Positions 44,300 through 53,846 of a DNA stretch of 64,000 nucleotides are shown in pieces. This stretch comes from Bacillus sp. FJAT-42376 (lineage in GTDB: Bacteria; Bacillota; Bacilli; Bacillales; Bacillaceae), in contig NZ_CP033906.1 in the NCBI RefSeq assembly GCF_003816055.1, positions 2,914,001 through 2,978,000 on the forward strand, read 5' to 3'. Both the position numbers and the translations under genes were made by a program. The notes beneath the pieces were generated by a model that worked only from the letters and a program-made list of their open reading frames with translations, was not told the origin of the DNA and ran no database searches. Every line of letters starts with the position of its first letter. The stretch's first letter is position 1.

Positions 44300-44905
44300 T
44301 TATTTCGCCGGCTCAAAAGAAACGGCCACATTTTCCATGCCTGCAATTTCACTTCTCACGAGCATGATAATATCATTGGCATTTGCTGCACTGTGTTTTT
44401 TCGCCTTAACCGTAACAAGCACCTGATTATCTTCCACTCTGACTAAAGCATCATCATAATCTTCTGATTTTATCAGCGTTTCAAGCGTATCTTCTTTTCC
44501 CTGTATTTCAGAAAGCTCCTTCATTTGCTCATACGCTTTGCTTTTTTGTTCTGCTGAGGCGTCTTTGCTTGCAACAATGGATTTCAGCTGGCTTTTCAGC
44601 TCACTGCGCTGGTCTTCGAGTTCCATTCTTAAGGATGTAAAGAGCTCATCGCTTTCGACTGCAGAAACAACGGTTCCATCTTCACCGGAAGCTGATTTAG
44701 CCTCGCCCTTCGAATCCGCTGCCTTCTCATTTTTCGCACTTCCAGGTAAAGCCCCTTCTGTTTTATCCTTTTGCTTTTGATCAGGATTCACAGCAGCCAT
44801 TTCATTTCCTGTTCCGCCTTCAGGGGATGTAATGTAATAGACAGATAGTACGACAACTAAACTCAGCATGGTAAGCAGCCAAACCGTTTGTTTTTTTAAC
44901 ATCAT
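44300..44905 (-). CDS. spoIIIAH: Stage III sporulation protein AH
   Basis: Mother-cell channel protein that binds forespore SpoIIQ. The 201-residue protein has one N-terminal transmembrane segment (TVWLLTMLSLVVVLSVYY), a low-complexity Lys/Glu/Ser linker, and a C-terminal YscJ/FliF-like ring domain. Last gene of the operon, one base after spoIIIAG. Confidence 0.95.
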   Translation of the reverse strand: MMLKKQTVWLLTMLSLVVVLSVYYITSPEGGTGNEMAAVNPDQKQKDKTEGALPGSAKNEKAADSKGEAKSASGEDGTVVSAVESDELFTSLRMELEDQRSELKSQLKSIVASKDASAEQKSKAYEQMKELSEIQGKEDTLETLIKSEDYDDALVRVEDNQVLVTVKAKKHSAANANDIIMLVRSEIAGMENVAVSFEPAK

Positions 44906-44906
44906 T

Positions 44907-45572
44907 TTATGAAGCCTCCTTTATTTTTTTCGGAGCTACTGCAACTTTGAAGCTTTCAACCCCAAGCACCCGCGTCACAGAGTCCACGATCATTTTTTTT
45001 ATTTGAACGTTGTCCGCCCCTTTGGCGACAACGAGTACACCCCTGATTGCCGGTTTCGTATATTGAAGAACAATCGGCGTTTCTTTATCGCCTTGTTTGA
45101 TGATGACAATCTGTTCATCCGATTGAACATCCTCAACTTTCCTTTCGCCTCCGTCGCGGTCGGTCTCATTCGTAGTCTGACTCTGCGTATTCCGGTTTTT
45201 CTCAAGAACTTTAAGGGACGTCGCATCTACGTTAACGACCACTGAAACATCATCAATTCCACTGATGGTCTCCAGTACTTCCTTCAGCTGATTTTCATAC
45301 TCCTGTTCGTAGCCTGCGATTAAATCCTTTTCTGAGTCGCCGCTCTGCTTGAAAACCTCTTGTTCCGCTGAATTCGTGGTTCCCGGAGAAGCGGCGGCCT
45401 GCTGAACTTTACTCGCCGGGCTGCTCCCCTGCCCCGTCAGGCTGCTGATCAGCATTACCCCGATACCTGCTGCGAGCAGGATCAGAATGGTTTTTGGATT
45501 GAATTTTGATTGTCCCTCGTGCTGCCCGAAGATTTTTTTCACTTTATCCATCCATGCTGTTTTTTCACTCAT
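44907..45572 (-). CDS. spoIIIAG: Stage III sporulation protein AG
   Basis: Ring-forming component of the mother-cell/forespore channel. One transmembrane helix (ILILLAAGIGVMLISSL), then an ordered ring-building domain (ISGIDDVSVVVNVDATSLKV). ATG 45572 overlaps the spoIIIAF stop (ATGAGTGA). This gives 221 residues; an earlier ATG at 45641 would overlap spoIIIAF widely. Confidence 0.94.
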   Translation of the reverse strand: MSEKTAWMDKVKKIFGQHEGQSKFNPKTILILLAAGIGVMLISSLTGQGSSPASKVQQAAASPGTTNSAEQEVFKQSGDSEKDLIAGYEQEYENQLKEVLETISGIDDVSVVVNVDATSLKVLEKNRNTQSQTTNETDRDGGERKVEDVQSDEQIVIIKQGDKETPIVLQYTKPAIRGVLVVAKGADNVQIKKMIVDSVTRVLGVESFKVAVAPKKIKEAS

Positions 45573-46206
45573 GAACTTGATTTTCCCCTCCTTCCGCATG
45601 AATCTGAATCTGGCTCTGATCCAGCTGCCATATTTTCGCAAGCAGCACGGTCATTTCTTCCAAACGGTTTTTGTCTATTTCCTCCTTAGGAGCCAGTTCT
45701 TTTGATGTATCAATTCGAACCGGTGTGATTGCTTCTACGGACGGCTGCTGCTTTTGGGATGCGGTGCTTAAAAATACATCAACAGACTGAACATCTTTAC
45801 TGCTTTCGATCGCTTCCTGCCCATTCTGTATGTGAATGTCAATGCTGCTGATATTCATATGAAACGATTTCTCCAAATCCTCCCCGGCATCTTTTTTCAT
45901 TTGGACAGCCATTTGTTCTAAAATATATGCACGCTGTGAGGCTTGTATTTCTTTTTTCTGAGATTCGATTAATTTTTTTGATTCTTCATCTTGGGATAGG
46001 TTGTTTATTTGAAACTCACTGATCAGCTTGTTAATGTCTACAGAGAATAAATTGAAAACGGGATTCAGTATGATCACAATCAGCATCAGCCCTATGACCA
46101 TTTTTGCGTATTTCTGCATGGAGGAGTTTGGCAGGAGCAGATCAATCACAATCGCGAGCAGGATAAACAGCAAAATATTGGTAATCCAGCTTGTGAGAAA
46201 AGACAT
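45565..46206 (-). CDS. spoIIIAF: Stage III sporulation protein AF
   Basis: Channel component with two N-terminal membrane helices (residues ~8-25 and 35-53) and a soluble ring-like domain. 213 residues. AGGAGGG precedes ATG 46206. Confidence 0.94.
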   Translation of the reverse strand: MSFLTSWITNILLFILLAIVIDLLLPNSSMQKYAKMVIGLMLIVIILNPVFNLFSVDINKLISEFQINNLSQDEESKKLIESQKKEIQASQRAYILEQMAVQMKKDAGEDLEKSFHMNISSIDIHIQNGQEAIESSKDVQSVDVFLSTASQKQQPSVEAITPVRIDTSKELAPKEEIDKNRLEEMTVLLAKIWQLDQSQIQIHAEGGENQVHE

Positions 46207-46216
46207 GTTTACCCTC

Positions 46217-47485
46217 CTATCGGACCATTAAAGTTAAATTCCCCGCGGCAATAATAACCGTCAGACTGAGGAAAAACATAAAAGAGACGATAGCCAGAGC
46301 CGCAAATATATAAATGACGCTTTTGCTGATAATATCGAGGCATTTGATCACAGGCCCGCCGCCCACCGGCTGAAGAATCGCTGCGGCAAATTTATAAATG
46401 AACGCCAGGGAGAGAACTTTCAGTGCCGGAAAAGCTGCAATCGCCAGCAAAATCGCCACACCTGCAATCCCTACCGTATTTTTCAACAGGACCGAGGCAC
46501 TGATCACGGTATCTGTCGCATCGGTAAACATGCGTCCCAATACCGGAATAAAATTACCCGTCAGAAATTTAGCTGTTCGAATCGTAATTCCATCGGTTAC
46601 GGCAGCAGACGCCCCCTGTACCGAGATGACCCCAAGGAAAATGGTAAGAAAAGTCCCGAGCAGGCCAATTCCCGCCTGCCTCATGAGCTGGGCGAGCTGG
46701 GTTACTTTGTATTGATCTGTCAAGGTGCTGACAATGCTCAAAAGCGCCGATAGAAAAAGAAGAGGCAGCACGATATGCTGAATTAAAACTCCGCTTGTAT
46801 TCATTAAAAAGAGAATAACGGGATGAAAAAATGCTGCCGAAACAAGTCCACCTGATGAAGCCATCAGCGCCAGCAATAAGGGTATAAGGGCCATAATAAA
46901 GTTTGTCATAGACTGAATCGCTTCACTCGTATACTGAATAGCGATATGAAAGCTGTTCAGCGCAATAATCATCAGCACCATATAGACAAGTGCATATGCT
47001 ACCTTACTGACTGTACTCTGCTGAAAAGCATTCTGAAGGAGCTGAAGCAGAACACTGAAAATCGTCAGCAAAATTAAGGTTCCCAACAGTTTTCCGTTAG
47101 CCAGAATTTCATGAAACAAATATTTCAGGAGGGCCTTCAGCCAGTCCATCAAGGAAAAGTGCTTCTCTCCCGTCACAAAATCGTATAAGCTTCCTTTTTG
47201 GCTCTCCGGCAAAAAACCGCCGTATTGAACGAGGAGCTCGTCCCAGAAATTTTTAACCTGCTCTAAATTAAGCTTGTCCGCCTGCTGTCTGATGAGCCCC
47301 TCCTGGGCGGCCGGATCCAGAACGGCAGAAGATGGATCAGGTTCAGCCGGCTCTTTGTTTTCCGGCAGGGTTTCACTGTGAATGTCTTCTGTTTGAACAG
47401 GCTCTCCGGGGACGTTTTCAAGAGCTTGTACACGGTAAGGAGCGACCATCAGAAAGCAAAAAATTAAAGCAGACAGCCATTTCAT
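46217..47485 (-). CDS. spoIIIAE: Stage III sporulation protein AE
   Basis: Polytopic membrane protein of the channel. Signal-like N-terminus, a Pro/Glu-rich extracytoplasmic stretch (residues ~25-80), then multiple transmembrane helices; 422 residues. AAAGGAGG lies 7 nt before ATG 47485. Confidence 0.95.
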   Translation of the reverse strand: MKWLSALIFCFLMVAPYRVQALENVPGEPVQTEDIHSETLPENKEPAEPDPSSAVLDPAAQEGLIRQQADKLNLEQVKNFWDELLVQYGGFLPESQKGSLYDFVTGEKHFSLMDWLKALLKYLFHEILANGKLLGTLILLTIFSVLLQLLQNAFQQSTVSKVAYALVYMVLMIIALNSFHIAIQYTSEAIQSMTNFIMALIPLLLALMASSGGLVSAAFFHPVILFLMNTSGVLIQHIVLPLLFLSALLSIVSTLTDQYKVTQLAQLMRQAGIGLLGTFLTIFLGVISVQGASAAVTDGITIRTAKFLTGNFIPVLGRMFTDATDTVISASVLLKNTVGIAGVAILLAIAAFPALKVLSLAFIYKFAAAILQPVGGGPVIKCLDIISKSVIYIFAALAIVSFMFFLSLTVIIAAGNLTLMVR

Positions 47486-47503
47486 CTGTTTGCCTCCTTT
47501 CAA

Positions 47504-47896
47504 TCAGAATTTCGGGATCATTTTGATGACCGTTTCAATAATGACGGTTAGGATCGGAATAGCCATCGTTAAAATCAGGATTTTGCCGCCCAGTTCAATC
47601 TTGGAAGCAATCGCTCCCTGGCCCGCATCCTTTGTGAGCTGGGCGCCAAATTCAGCAATATAGGCAATTCCGATTATTTTCATAATGGTTTCTACATAAA
47701 TCAGGTTGACGTTTGCATTCACTGCAATTTTTTCAATCATCCGGATGATTGCATATACTTGATCTACCAGGTACAGAAAAATAACACATCCCGTAAAAAC
47801 AACCAAAAGAAAGGCGAAAGTCGGCTTTTGTTCTTTTAAGACCAAAGCAAGAAATGTCGCAACTAGACCCAGACCTACAATTTGGATAATCTGAAT
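47504..47896 (-). CDS. spoIIIAD: Stage III sporulation protein AD, apparently starting at ATT
   Basis: Small integral membrane protein with the highly conserved body IVGLGLVATFLALVLKEQKP. The family begins at about five residues before IVGLG. The codon there is ATT (47896-47894), 6-8 nt after a strong AAGGAGGGG that follows the spoIIIAC stop. No ATG, GTG or TTG lies between it and residue ~20. The frame is open upstream to ATG 47956, but that start would overlap spoIIIAC by 47 nt and has no ribosome site. With ATT the product is 130 residues, near the family length. Four transmembrane helices are visible. Confidence 0.9.
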   Translation of the reverse strand: MQIIQIVGLGLVATFLALVLKEQKPTFAFLLVVFTGCVIFLYLVDQVYAIIRMIEKIAVNANVNLIYVETIMKIIGIAYIAEFGAQLTKDAGQGAIASKIELGGKILILTMAIPILTVIIETVIKMIPKF

Positions 47897-47909
47897 GGAA
47901 TTCCCCTCC

Positions 47910-48116
47910 TTACCCTTGGAAAAGAAAGACCGCTTTAATCTTTTTAAAAAGGTCATCTACAATCGATGCCACCATAAAAAGGATATAAATAAACCCCAGC
48001 AGGGTGACCCATTGCGCATATTCTTTCTTTCCCATTTGATCCAGGATCGTGTGCAGGAACGCGACAACGATTCCGATACCGGCTATTTGAAAAATGATAT
48101 TTATATCGACGCCCAT
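47910..48116 (-). CDS. spoIIIAC: Stage III sporulation protein AC
   Basis: A 68-residue membrane protein with two helices (INIIFQIAGIGIVVAFLHTI and VTLLGFIYILFMVASIV). AAGGAG precedes ATG 48116. Standard place in the operon. Confidence 0.96.
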   Translation of the reverse strand: MGVDINIIFQIAGIGIVVAFLHTILDQMGKKEYAQWVTLLGFIYILFMVASIVDDLFKKIKAVFLFQG

Positions 48117-48137
48117 TTTTCCGCTCCTTCCCCGCTG

Positions 48138-48653
48138 CTACAGCAGAACAATCACAAGCAAAAGCCCGCTCAAAAATCCAATGCTTTTAATCATTCTTTC
48201 ATATCGGTTCTGTTTTTCCCCCGCCTCCGCTTCCTCCCGTTCTAAATGGACCATCGCGAGTCTGATATGTTTTTGCTGAGAAATCAGATCATGTTTTCCA
48301 AGTGTTTCTCCGAATTGTTTCATGACCTCAAGTTCCCCTTTTTGAAGAGTACTGGCTGCTGCAAGCTGATCCAGACTCTCTTTCCATGCTGCTTTCGTGT
48401 CAATCCCCCCGCGGGATAGAATGTGTGAGAATTGCGAAAAAAATTGGGACAGCGGCTTTTCCAGCTGTTCAGATAAATCAGCCGCAGCGGCTTTTAACGG
48501 TTTTTGGCTAAAGACAATTTCTGCTTCCAGTGATTGCATCGCAACCTTCATTTCCCTAAGGAGCCTTGTCCTCTTTCCAAATCTGCCTGCGAGTTCAAAC
48601 CCGATCCATGTGGAAGCAAATAGAATCATAGCAGCTCCAATCAGCTTGACCAT
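48138..48653 (-). CDS. spoIIIAB: Stage III sporulation protein AB
   Basis: A 171-residue protein resembling GspF-type assembly factors; hydrophobic N- and C-terminal helices enclose a helical cytoplasmic body (SQKPLKAAAADLSEQLEKP). Its start overlaps spoIIIAA by 13 nt; GAGGAGG precedes ATG 48653. Confidence 0.95.
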   Translation of the reverse strand: MVKLIGAAMILFASTWIGFELAGRFGKRTRLLREMKVAMQSLEAEIVFSQKPLKAAAADLSEQLEKPLSQFFSQFSHILSRGGIDTKAAWKESLDQLAAASTLQKGELEVMKQFGETLGKHDLISQQKHIRLAMVHLEREEAEAGEKQNRYERMIKSIGFLSGLLLVIVLL

Positions 48654-49561
48654 ACGATTTCCTCCTCAGTGAGGGGCATCAAATCTGATTTCAGAATACG
48701 CATGTGTCTCATACCCTGTCTCCGGCTGAGTTCCACAACCCTTTCAAATACCCCCTGCTCTAACAGAGGCTGAATGGACGGCCTTTTTGAGGCATCATGT
48801 GCCCCAAATCCATGGACGCTCACCATCACCTGCACACCTGCATGAACAGCTTCCATGATCGCATGGCAATCTTCCGCTGACCCAATTTCATCTGCCACCA
48901 GAACATCAGGACTTAGAGAACGGATCATCATCATCATCCCTTCTGCCTTAGGACATGAGTCCAAAACATCCAGCCGGTGACCAAAAGAATGCTGCGGAAT
49001 GCCGTTAACAGAGCCGGCAATTTCGGAACGTTCATCCACAATCCCGACCTTCATGCTCCTCCTCTCCTGATCCCCTGTACTGATGACACGGGCTATATCT
49101 CTAAGGAGGGTCGTCTTCCCTGTTTGGGGCGGTCCTATAATCAGCGTATTCAGCCAGCGGCGTTCATACAAAAAAGGAATCAGCGGTTCGCCTGCTCCTA
49201 TTTTTTGTCTGGCTACCCGGATATTGAAAGACGTGACGTCTCTAATCATTTTTACCCGCCCATTCGACGTAATGACTTTCCCCGCAAGCCCGATCCTGTG
49301 ACCCCCGGAAATGGTAATGTACCCTCTGCGAAGCTCTTCCTCAAGGGTATAAATGGAGAATCCGCTTATCTCACTCAGAAGCACTTGTCCATCTTCCGGT
49401 GTAGCTGCATAAGGCAGAAAAAGATGCCGGCCGCTGAATATGACTTCAACAGGTTTATGCACCCTGATACGGATTTCTTCAAGCTTTTGCCGATTCCATT
49501 CCTCGATACCATCTACATGATGCCTAATCGACTCAGGAAGGATCCGCATAATCTCTTCCAT
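48641..49561 (-). CDS. spoIIIAA: Stage III sporulation protein AA, AAA+ ATPase
   Basis: Cytoplasmic ATPase powering the SpoIIIA-SpoIIQ channel. The 306-residue protein has Walker A GPPQTGKTTLLRDIAR and Walker B PDVLVADEIGS. AAGGAGG precedes ATG 49561. First gene of the operon. Confidence 0.96.
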   Translation of the reverse strand: MEEIMRILPESIRHHVDGIEEWNRQKLEEIRIRVHKPVEVIFSGRHLFLPYAATPEDGQVLLSEISGFSIYTLEEELRRGYITISGGHRIGLAGKVITSNGRVKMIRDVTSFNIRVARQKIGAGEPLIPFLYERRWLNTLIIGPPQTGKTTLLRDIARVISTGDQERRSMKVGIVDERSEIAGSVNGIPQHSFGHRLDVLDSCPKAEGMMMMIRSLSPDVLVADEIGSAEDCHAIMEAVHAGVQVMVSVHGFGAHDASKRPSIQPLLEQGVFERVVELSRRQGMRHMRILKSDLMPLTEEEIVWSS

Positions 49562-49595
49562 AGAACTTTCCTCCTTATTCCCGGCTGATATAAAA

Positions 49596-49623
49596 AATGT
49601 ATGCCGGCCTGGCCGCTTTATAC
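49596..49623 (-). promoter_or_regulatory. Sigma-E promoter of the spoIIIA operon
   Basis: Minus strand has GTATAAA (-35) and CATACATT (-10) separated by 13 nt, a close match to the sigma-E consensus, 35 bp before spoIIIAA. Sigma-E control of this operon is established in Bacillus. Confidence 0.85.
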
Positions 49624-49629
49624 CAAACG

Positions 49630-49911
49630 TTACTTATAAATTCCAACTAAAATAAAGACAACCCCAAGACCGATGAACACCATTTTTCCATAAGATATCT
49701 CACCGGCAATCTGAAAAATTCCTATCGCCATCGTTCCTATAAAAATGGCCGGACCAACAATAGCTAAAACAGAATTGATTGCGATCGCTTTCCTTACATC
49801 ATTCACAAACAGCATGCAGATAGCCGCTGTGAGTTCAATACTTGCAGATAAAAACCTGAGACCGGCCATAGCGAGTACAGTCTGATCCAGTCCACTCCAC
49901 CAATTTTTCAT
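49630..49911 (-). CDS. yqhV: YqhV family membrane protein (DUF2619)
   Basis: A 93-residue protein with three transmembrane segments (residues ~14-35, 38-62, 70-92). Sequence layout and position between efp and spoIIIAA match yqhV. Function unknown. AGGTGG lies 5 nt before ATG 49911. Confidence 0.85.
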   Translation of the reverse strand: MKNWWSGLDQTVLAMAGLRFLSASIELTAAICMLFVNDVRKAIAINSVLAIVGPAIFIGTMAIGIFQIAGEISYGKMVFIGLGVVFILVGIYK

Positions 49912-50026
49912 TCTTCCACCTCAGATCCTTTTGTACAGACTATGCGTCTTGTCCAGGGATTAGAAAAGAATCCTGATATTTATCACCTGAAATCAGCTAT
50001 AATGGAAATAAAAGGAGGTTATTCAT

Positions 50027-50269
50027 ATGGATGAAGAGATTTGGATTCATTTGTATACCATTCTCCAATGGACTTTGGCGGCAGGCGTGTATCTGCTGAT
50101 TCCAGCCATCATTTTGATCAAAGCCTTGAAAAAAAAGCAGTATCCAAGAAGCAGCCTCTATACTCCATTCGATAACATCATTGAAGGCAAAGTTTCATCA
50201 GAAAAACTGACTGCCGAACAAATTCGGGAGGATGACAGACATAAGAACCGGTACGGGGAAATTGACTGA
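50027..50269 (+). CDS. Small membrane protein, DUF3951-like
   Basis: An 80-residue protein with one strong transmembrane helix (residues ~12-34), then a cytoplasmic tail containing YTPFDNIIEGK, a pattern typical of DUF3951 proteins of Bacillus. Function unknown. AAAGGAGG precedes ATG 50027. Divergent from yqhV. Confidence 0.75.
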   Translation: MDEEIWIHLYTILQWTLAAGVYLLIPAIILIKALKKKQYPRSSLYTPFDNIIEGKVSSEKLTAEQIREDDRHKNRYGEID

Positions 50270-50301
50270 GTCATGTTAAAAACAGGCTGAAGCAAAGTAA
50301 A

Positions 50302-50342
50302 AAACCCCCGGCATGCTCCAAATCGAAGCATACCGGGGGTTT
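50302..50342. terminator. Bidirectional terminator between the small membrane gene and the MurE-like gene
   Basis: Stem AAACCCCCGG(C)ATGCT / AGCATACCGGGGGTTT with an 8-nt loop. It lies between convergent stops at 50269 and 50378. Confidence 0.9.
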
Positions 50343-50377
50343 CCCCATTGATTATTTTTCCTGTTGCGGGTTTCCGT

Positions 50378-51955
50378 TTATCGATTATTCCTGCCGGCCG
50401 AAGTAAGGGTTTTAACTCTCTTCAGGAGGATTTTCTTTGCAGGAAATCGTTTCCCCTTCCTGTATAGCCTGCCGGATGAATAATATTCTTCAATAATGGC
50501 TTCATCGGAATGGGGCACCGCTTTTCCTTTTACCATCTGAGCTCCATTGATGCATCCGCTGGTCAGCAGGATGATATCATTTGATTGGCCAAGGCTCAGT
50601 GATTTCAGGACTCCCTCTTTCCTCGTTAGTGTGGGATGAATCCCGGCTGCCTCAGGATAGCGAAAGCCCTTCATGACTTGATCAACGATAGCCTGGGGAT
50701 CATGATGGCCGGGATGATCGACTGTGACGACGATTTCATCCGCCTTGTGTTCAATCACCTTCGCCATTTTGGGCATTTTAGCAAAATCCCTGATCCCGAT
50801 TCCGGCAATCATGACAATAAGCCGATTGTGAGGAAGCTTTTTCACTTCTTGTAAAAGACGGGTCAAGGCAACAGGTGTATGCGCATAATCAAGAATAACC
50901 TTTTGCCCGTCCATGCCATTTATAATCTGAAAGCGGCCTTCAGGACTTTCCATCTTCGGAAGTACGCCAATAATCTGCTCCATTTCGAATCCGAGTAAAA
51001 GACACGCTCCGACGGCTGCCAAGACGTTGGAAACGTTATAGTCCCCATAAATCGGGGCTTTTATTGCATAGGTGAGGCCTCCATAGGTCAAGTCAAATGC
51101 TGTGCCGTCTTTACTGAAAATCAGTTTGCTTCCTTTCAGGTCGGCAGCTTTATCGTCTGAGAGGCTGTAGGTGAGCTGTTTTCCGGAAAAACTGTCCGAA
51201 AGCTCCTTCCCCATCTCTTCATCATCGGCATTAATAACCGCATGAATGGCCTGTTTGAATAATCTCATTTTACATTCTTTATACCGGGCAAATGTTTTAT
51301 GGTATTCCAAGTGCTCTTCCGAAAGATTTGTGTGAATCGCCACATCAAATACCATCTGATCGACGCGGTGCTGGTCCAAAGCGATAGATGATACTTCCAT
51401 CGCTACAGCCTCATCTCCCAAATGATAAAGTTCTTGAAACATATACTGCAAATCAGCCGATTCAGGCGTCGTAGGAGTACTTTTTTGGGAGGATAATTTC
51501 TCCGTTGAAGACCAAAACCCCGTGGTGCCGATTGACCCTGCCGGCATCCCCAGCAGGGTCAATAGTGACCTTACATAAGCAGCGACTGTTGTCTTTCCGT
51601 TTGTTCCTGTAATACCGACTGTTTTTAGCTTCTCATCTGCTGCTTGAAAATATCGTTTAGCGAATTTCGCCATCGTTTCTCTGACATGGTCAACCACGAT
51701 AAACGTACACTCAGGATACTTGGCGCTTAGTGATTTAAGATGCAGATAGCTGGAACCATAAACGGCAGCAGCCCCATTTAAGATAGCCTCTTCAATATAC
51801 TGGTGTCCATCCGCGCTTTCTCCTTTCATGCTGAAGAAAACCGATGATTTTTTTACTTGCCGGGAATCGTATGCAAGATGTAGAATCCTTTGTGACAGAG
51901 GGCCGAATAGATGGTTTATTGGCACTTCATTAACTGAATCGAATTGTATTAGCAT
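50378..51955 (-). CDS. MurE-like ligase paralogue with altered specificity motif
   Basis: A 525-residue Mur ligase. Motifs: ATP-binding ITGTNGKTTVAAYV, the UDP-MurNAc-dipeptide-domain SYDSR-like YDSRQVKKSSVFF, the carbamylated-Lys region (EYHKTFARYKECKMRLF) and the C-terminal LDYAHTP. In true MurE the C-terminal domain reads DNPR for diaminopimelate; here the equivalent stretch is TVDHPGHHDPQAI, so Arg is replaced by Gly. The protein therefore probably adds a different amino acid or acts outside peptidoglycan. It is not in the mur/fts cluster. AGAGGT precedes ATG 51955. No gene symbol is warranted. Confidence 0.85.
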   Translation of the reverse strand: MLIQFDSVNEVPINHLFGPLSQRILHLAYDSRQVKKSSVFFSMKGESADGHQYIEEAILNGAAAVYGSSYLHLKSLSAKYPECTFIVVDHVRETMAKFAKRYFQAADEKLKTVGITGTNGKTTVAAYVRSLLTLLGMPAGSIGTTGFWSSTEKLSSQKSTPTTPESADLQYMFQELYHLGDEAVAMEVSSIALDQHRVDQMVFDVAIHTNLSEEHLEYHKTFARYKECKMRLFKQAIHAVINADDEEMGKELSDSFSGKQLTYSLSDDKAADLKGSKLIFSKDGTAFDLTYGGLTYAIKAPIYGDYNVSNVLAAVGACLLLGFEMEQIIGVLPKMESPEGRFQIINGMDGQKVILDYAHTPVALTRLLQEVKKLPHNRLIVMIAGIGIRDFAKMPKMAKVIEHKADEIVVTVDHPGHHDPQAIVDQVMKGFRYPEAAGIHPTLTRKEGVLKSLSLGQSNDIILLTSGCINGAQMVKGKAVPHSDEAIIEEYYSSGRLYRKGKRFPAKKILLKRVKTLTSAGRNNR

Positions 51956-52121
51956 AGCTGACCTCTCATCAAGTTAGAGGAGCTGTTTTGGAACAGCTCT
52001 CATTTATTTTCAAATCCGGATTTATTTTATAATCCCCCGAATTCTTTACCCTCATTTATGCGACTTGAAACGCATTGAAAATGAAGCCTTAAAAAGAGGC
52101 TAAGCGAAATTATACCCAAAT

Positions 52122-52150
52122 AAAAAATCCCGCCGGCGGCGGGATTTTTT
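52122..52150 (-). terminator. Terminator after efp
   Basis: Stem AAAAATCCCGCC / GGCGGGATTTTT with a 3-nt loop and runs on both sides; it abuts the efp stop codon. Confidence 0.9.
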
Positions 52151-52707
52151 TATGCTCTGGAAACATAGGAGGATTCTGTTGTGTTGATTATAAGCACGTC
52201 CCCCTCATTGATAAAGAAAGGTACGTTCACGGTTAGTCCCGTTTCTAGTTTAGCTGGTTTCGTACCTCCTGAAGCTGTATCACCTTTAATTCCAGGCTCT
52301 GTTTCCGTAACTTTTAATTCAACTGTGTTCGGAAGCTCCACTCCAAGAGTTTCAGCCTGGAACATCATGATTTGAACTTCCATGTTTTCTTTCAGGAATT
52401 TCAGCTCATATTCAATGGATGCAGCCGGAAGTTCAATTTGCTCATACGATTCATTATCCATGAATACATGCATATCATCACTGGCATATAAATATTGCAT
52501 TCTGCGCGTTTCAATCTGTGCTTTAGCTACTTTTTCGCCCGCTCGGAATGTTTTTTCCTGAATAGCACCAGTTCGCAGGTTGCGAAGCTTGGAGCGGACG
52601 AATGCCGCACCTTTACCCGGTTTAACATGCTGGAAATCAATAACGCGCCAGATACCATTATCCACCTCAATGGTTAAACCTGTGCGAAAATCATTAACTG
52701 AAATCAT
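52150..52707 (-). CDS. efp: Translation elongation factor P
   Basis: Rescues ribosomes stalled at polyproline. The 185-residue protein has three OB/KOW-like domains; domain I carries the modification loop at [14 protein letters not shown] (tip residue Lys in PGKGA), and domain III ends [21 protein letters not shown]. Two-gene unit papQ-efp. AGGAGG precedes ATG 52707. Confidence 0.98.
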   Translation of the reverse strand: MISVNDFRTGLTIEVDNGIWRVIDFQHVKPGKGAAFVRSKLRNLRTGAIQEKTFRAGEKVAKAQIETRRMQYLYASDDMHVFMDNESYEQIELPAASIEYELKFLKENMEVQIMMFQAETLGVELPNTVELKVTETEPGIKGDTASGGTKPAKLETGLTVNVPFFINEGDVLIINTTESSYVSRA

Positions 52708-52785
52708 AAATGTGTTCCTCCTAGCTATCTTTTACCCCGGGTCAATGCCCGGATGGCTTATGTAAAAAAGCAAATGCGCCTTTTT

Positions 52786-53844
52786 TTACAAAATAATCAG
52801 TTCTTTTGGGGAAGAGGTCAATGCTTCATTCCCTGCTTCCGTAACGACGGTGTCGTCTTCAATTCTTACTCCTCCGAGCCCGGCAATGTAAATACCCGGC
52901 TCTACGGTTACAACCATGCCTGGTTCCAGAACCGTATCGGAGCGAAGGGAGAGCGCCGGCCCCTCATGGACTTCCAGTCCGAGACCGTGCCCGGTAGAAT
53001 GGCCAAAGTAGTCCCCATAGCCTTTTTCAGTAATCAAATCACGGGTAAGGGCATCGGCTTCTTTACCAGTGATCCCAGCTTTAATTCCATTCATACCCCT
53101 CATCTGCGCTTCAAGAACAACGGAATAAATTTCCTTTAGTTTATCAGAAGGTTCCCCTACTGCAAACGTTCTCGTAATATCCGAGCAGTATCCTTTATAA
53201 TAGGCACCGAAATCAAGCGTAACAAAGTCGCCCGATTCAATTTCTTTTTCGCTCGCTGCGCCGTGCGGAAGAGCTGAACGGTAACCGGATGCTACGATGA
53301 TATCAAAAGAAGAAGATGCGGCCCCGTTTTTTCTCATAAAAAATTCAAGCTCATTGGAAACATCAAGCTCTTTTAAGCCCGGGCGTACGAAATGCAGGAT
53401 GTGTGAATAGGCGGCATCGGCAATCTGCGCCGCTTCCTTTAATATCTTAATCTCTGCCGGTGACTTAATCAAGCGTAACTTTTCAACCGCACCTGATACA
53501 GGAACGAGGGATATTCCGCTCATCGCTTTTTTGTACTGCTCATAGGAAGAAAAGGTCATATGGTCCTGCTCGAAGCCTAATTTTGCAATCCCCATTTTTT
53601 TGGCCTGTGCTGCCGCTTCTTCTATGATTGAACCGGTATGCTGAATAATTTCATATCCCTGTGCCTGCTTCCCTGCCTGCTCGACATAGCGGAAATCGGT
53701 AATAAAAACAGCCTTTGATTCCGAGATGATGGCAAGACCTGCCGAACCAGTGAACCCGGTCATATAGCGCCGGTTAAATTCACTCGAGATGATCAATCCG
53801 TCAATTCCTAAGTCGTGAAACGAGTTTCTTAATTTTTCAAGCAT
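52786..53844 (-). CDS. papQ: Xaa-Pro aminopeptidase / M24 metallopeptidase
   Basis: Removes N-terminal residues preceding proline. The 352-residue protein has an N-terminal creatinase-type domain and an M24 pita-bread domain with metal ligands in [34 protein letters not shown] and TVEPGIYI. Name follows Bacillus YqhT/PapQ by position. AGGGGGA precedes ATG 53844. Confidence 0.94.
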   Translation of the reverse strand: MLEKLRNSFHDLGIDGLIISSEFNRRYMTGFTGSAGLAIISESKAVFITDFRYVEQAGKQAQGYEIIQHTGSIIEEAAAQAKKMGIAKLGFEQDHMTFSSYEQYKKAMSGISLVPVSGAVEKLRLIKSPAEIKILKEAAQIADAAYSHILHFVRPGLKELDVSNELEFFMRKNGAASSSFDIIVASGYRSALPHGAASEKEIESGDFVTLDFGAYYKGYCSDITRTFAVGEPSDKLKEIYSVVLEAQMRGMNGIKAGITGKEADALTRDLITEKGYGDYFGHSTGHGLGLEVHEGPALSLRSDTVLEPGMVVTVEPGIYIAGLGGVRIEDDTVVTEAGNEALTSSPKELIIL

Positions 53845-53846
53845 GT

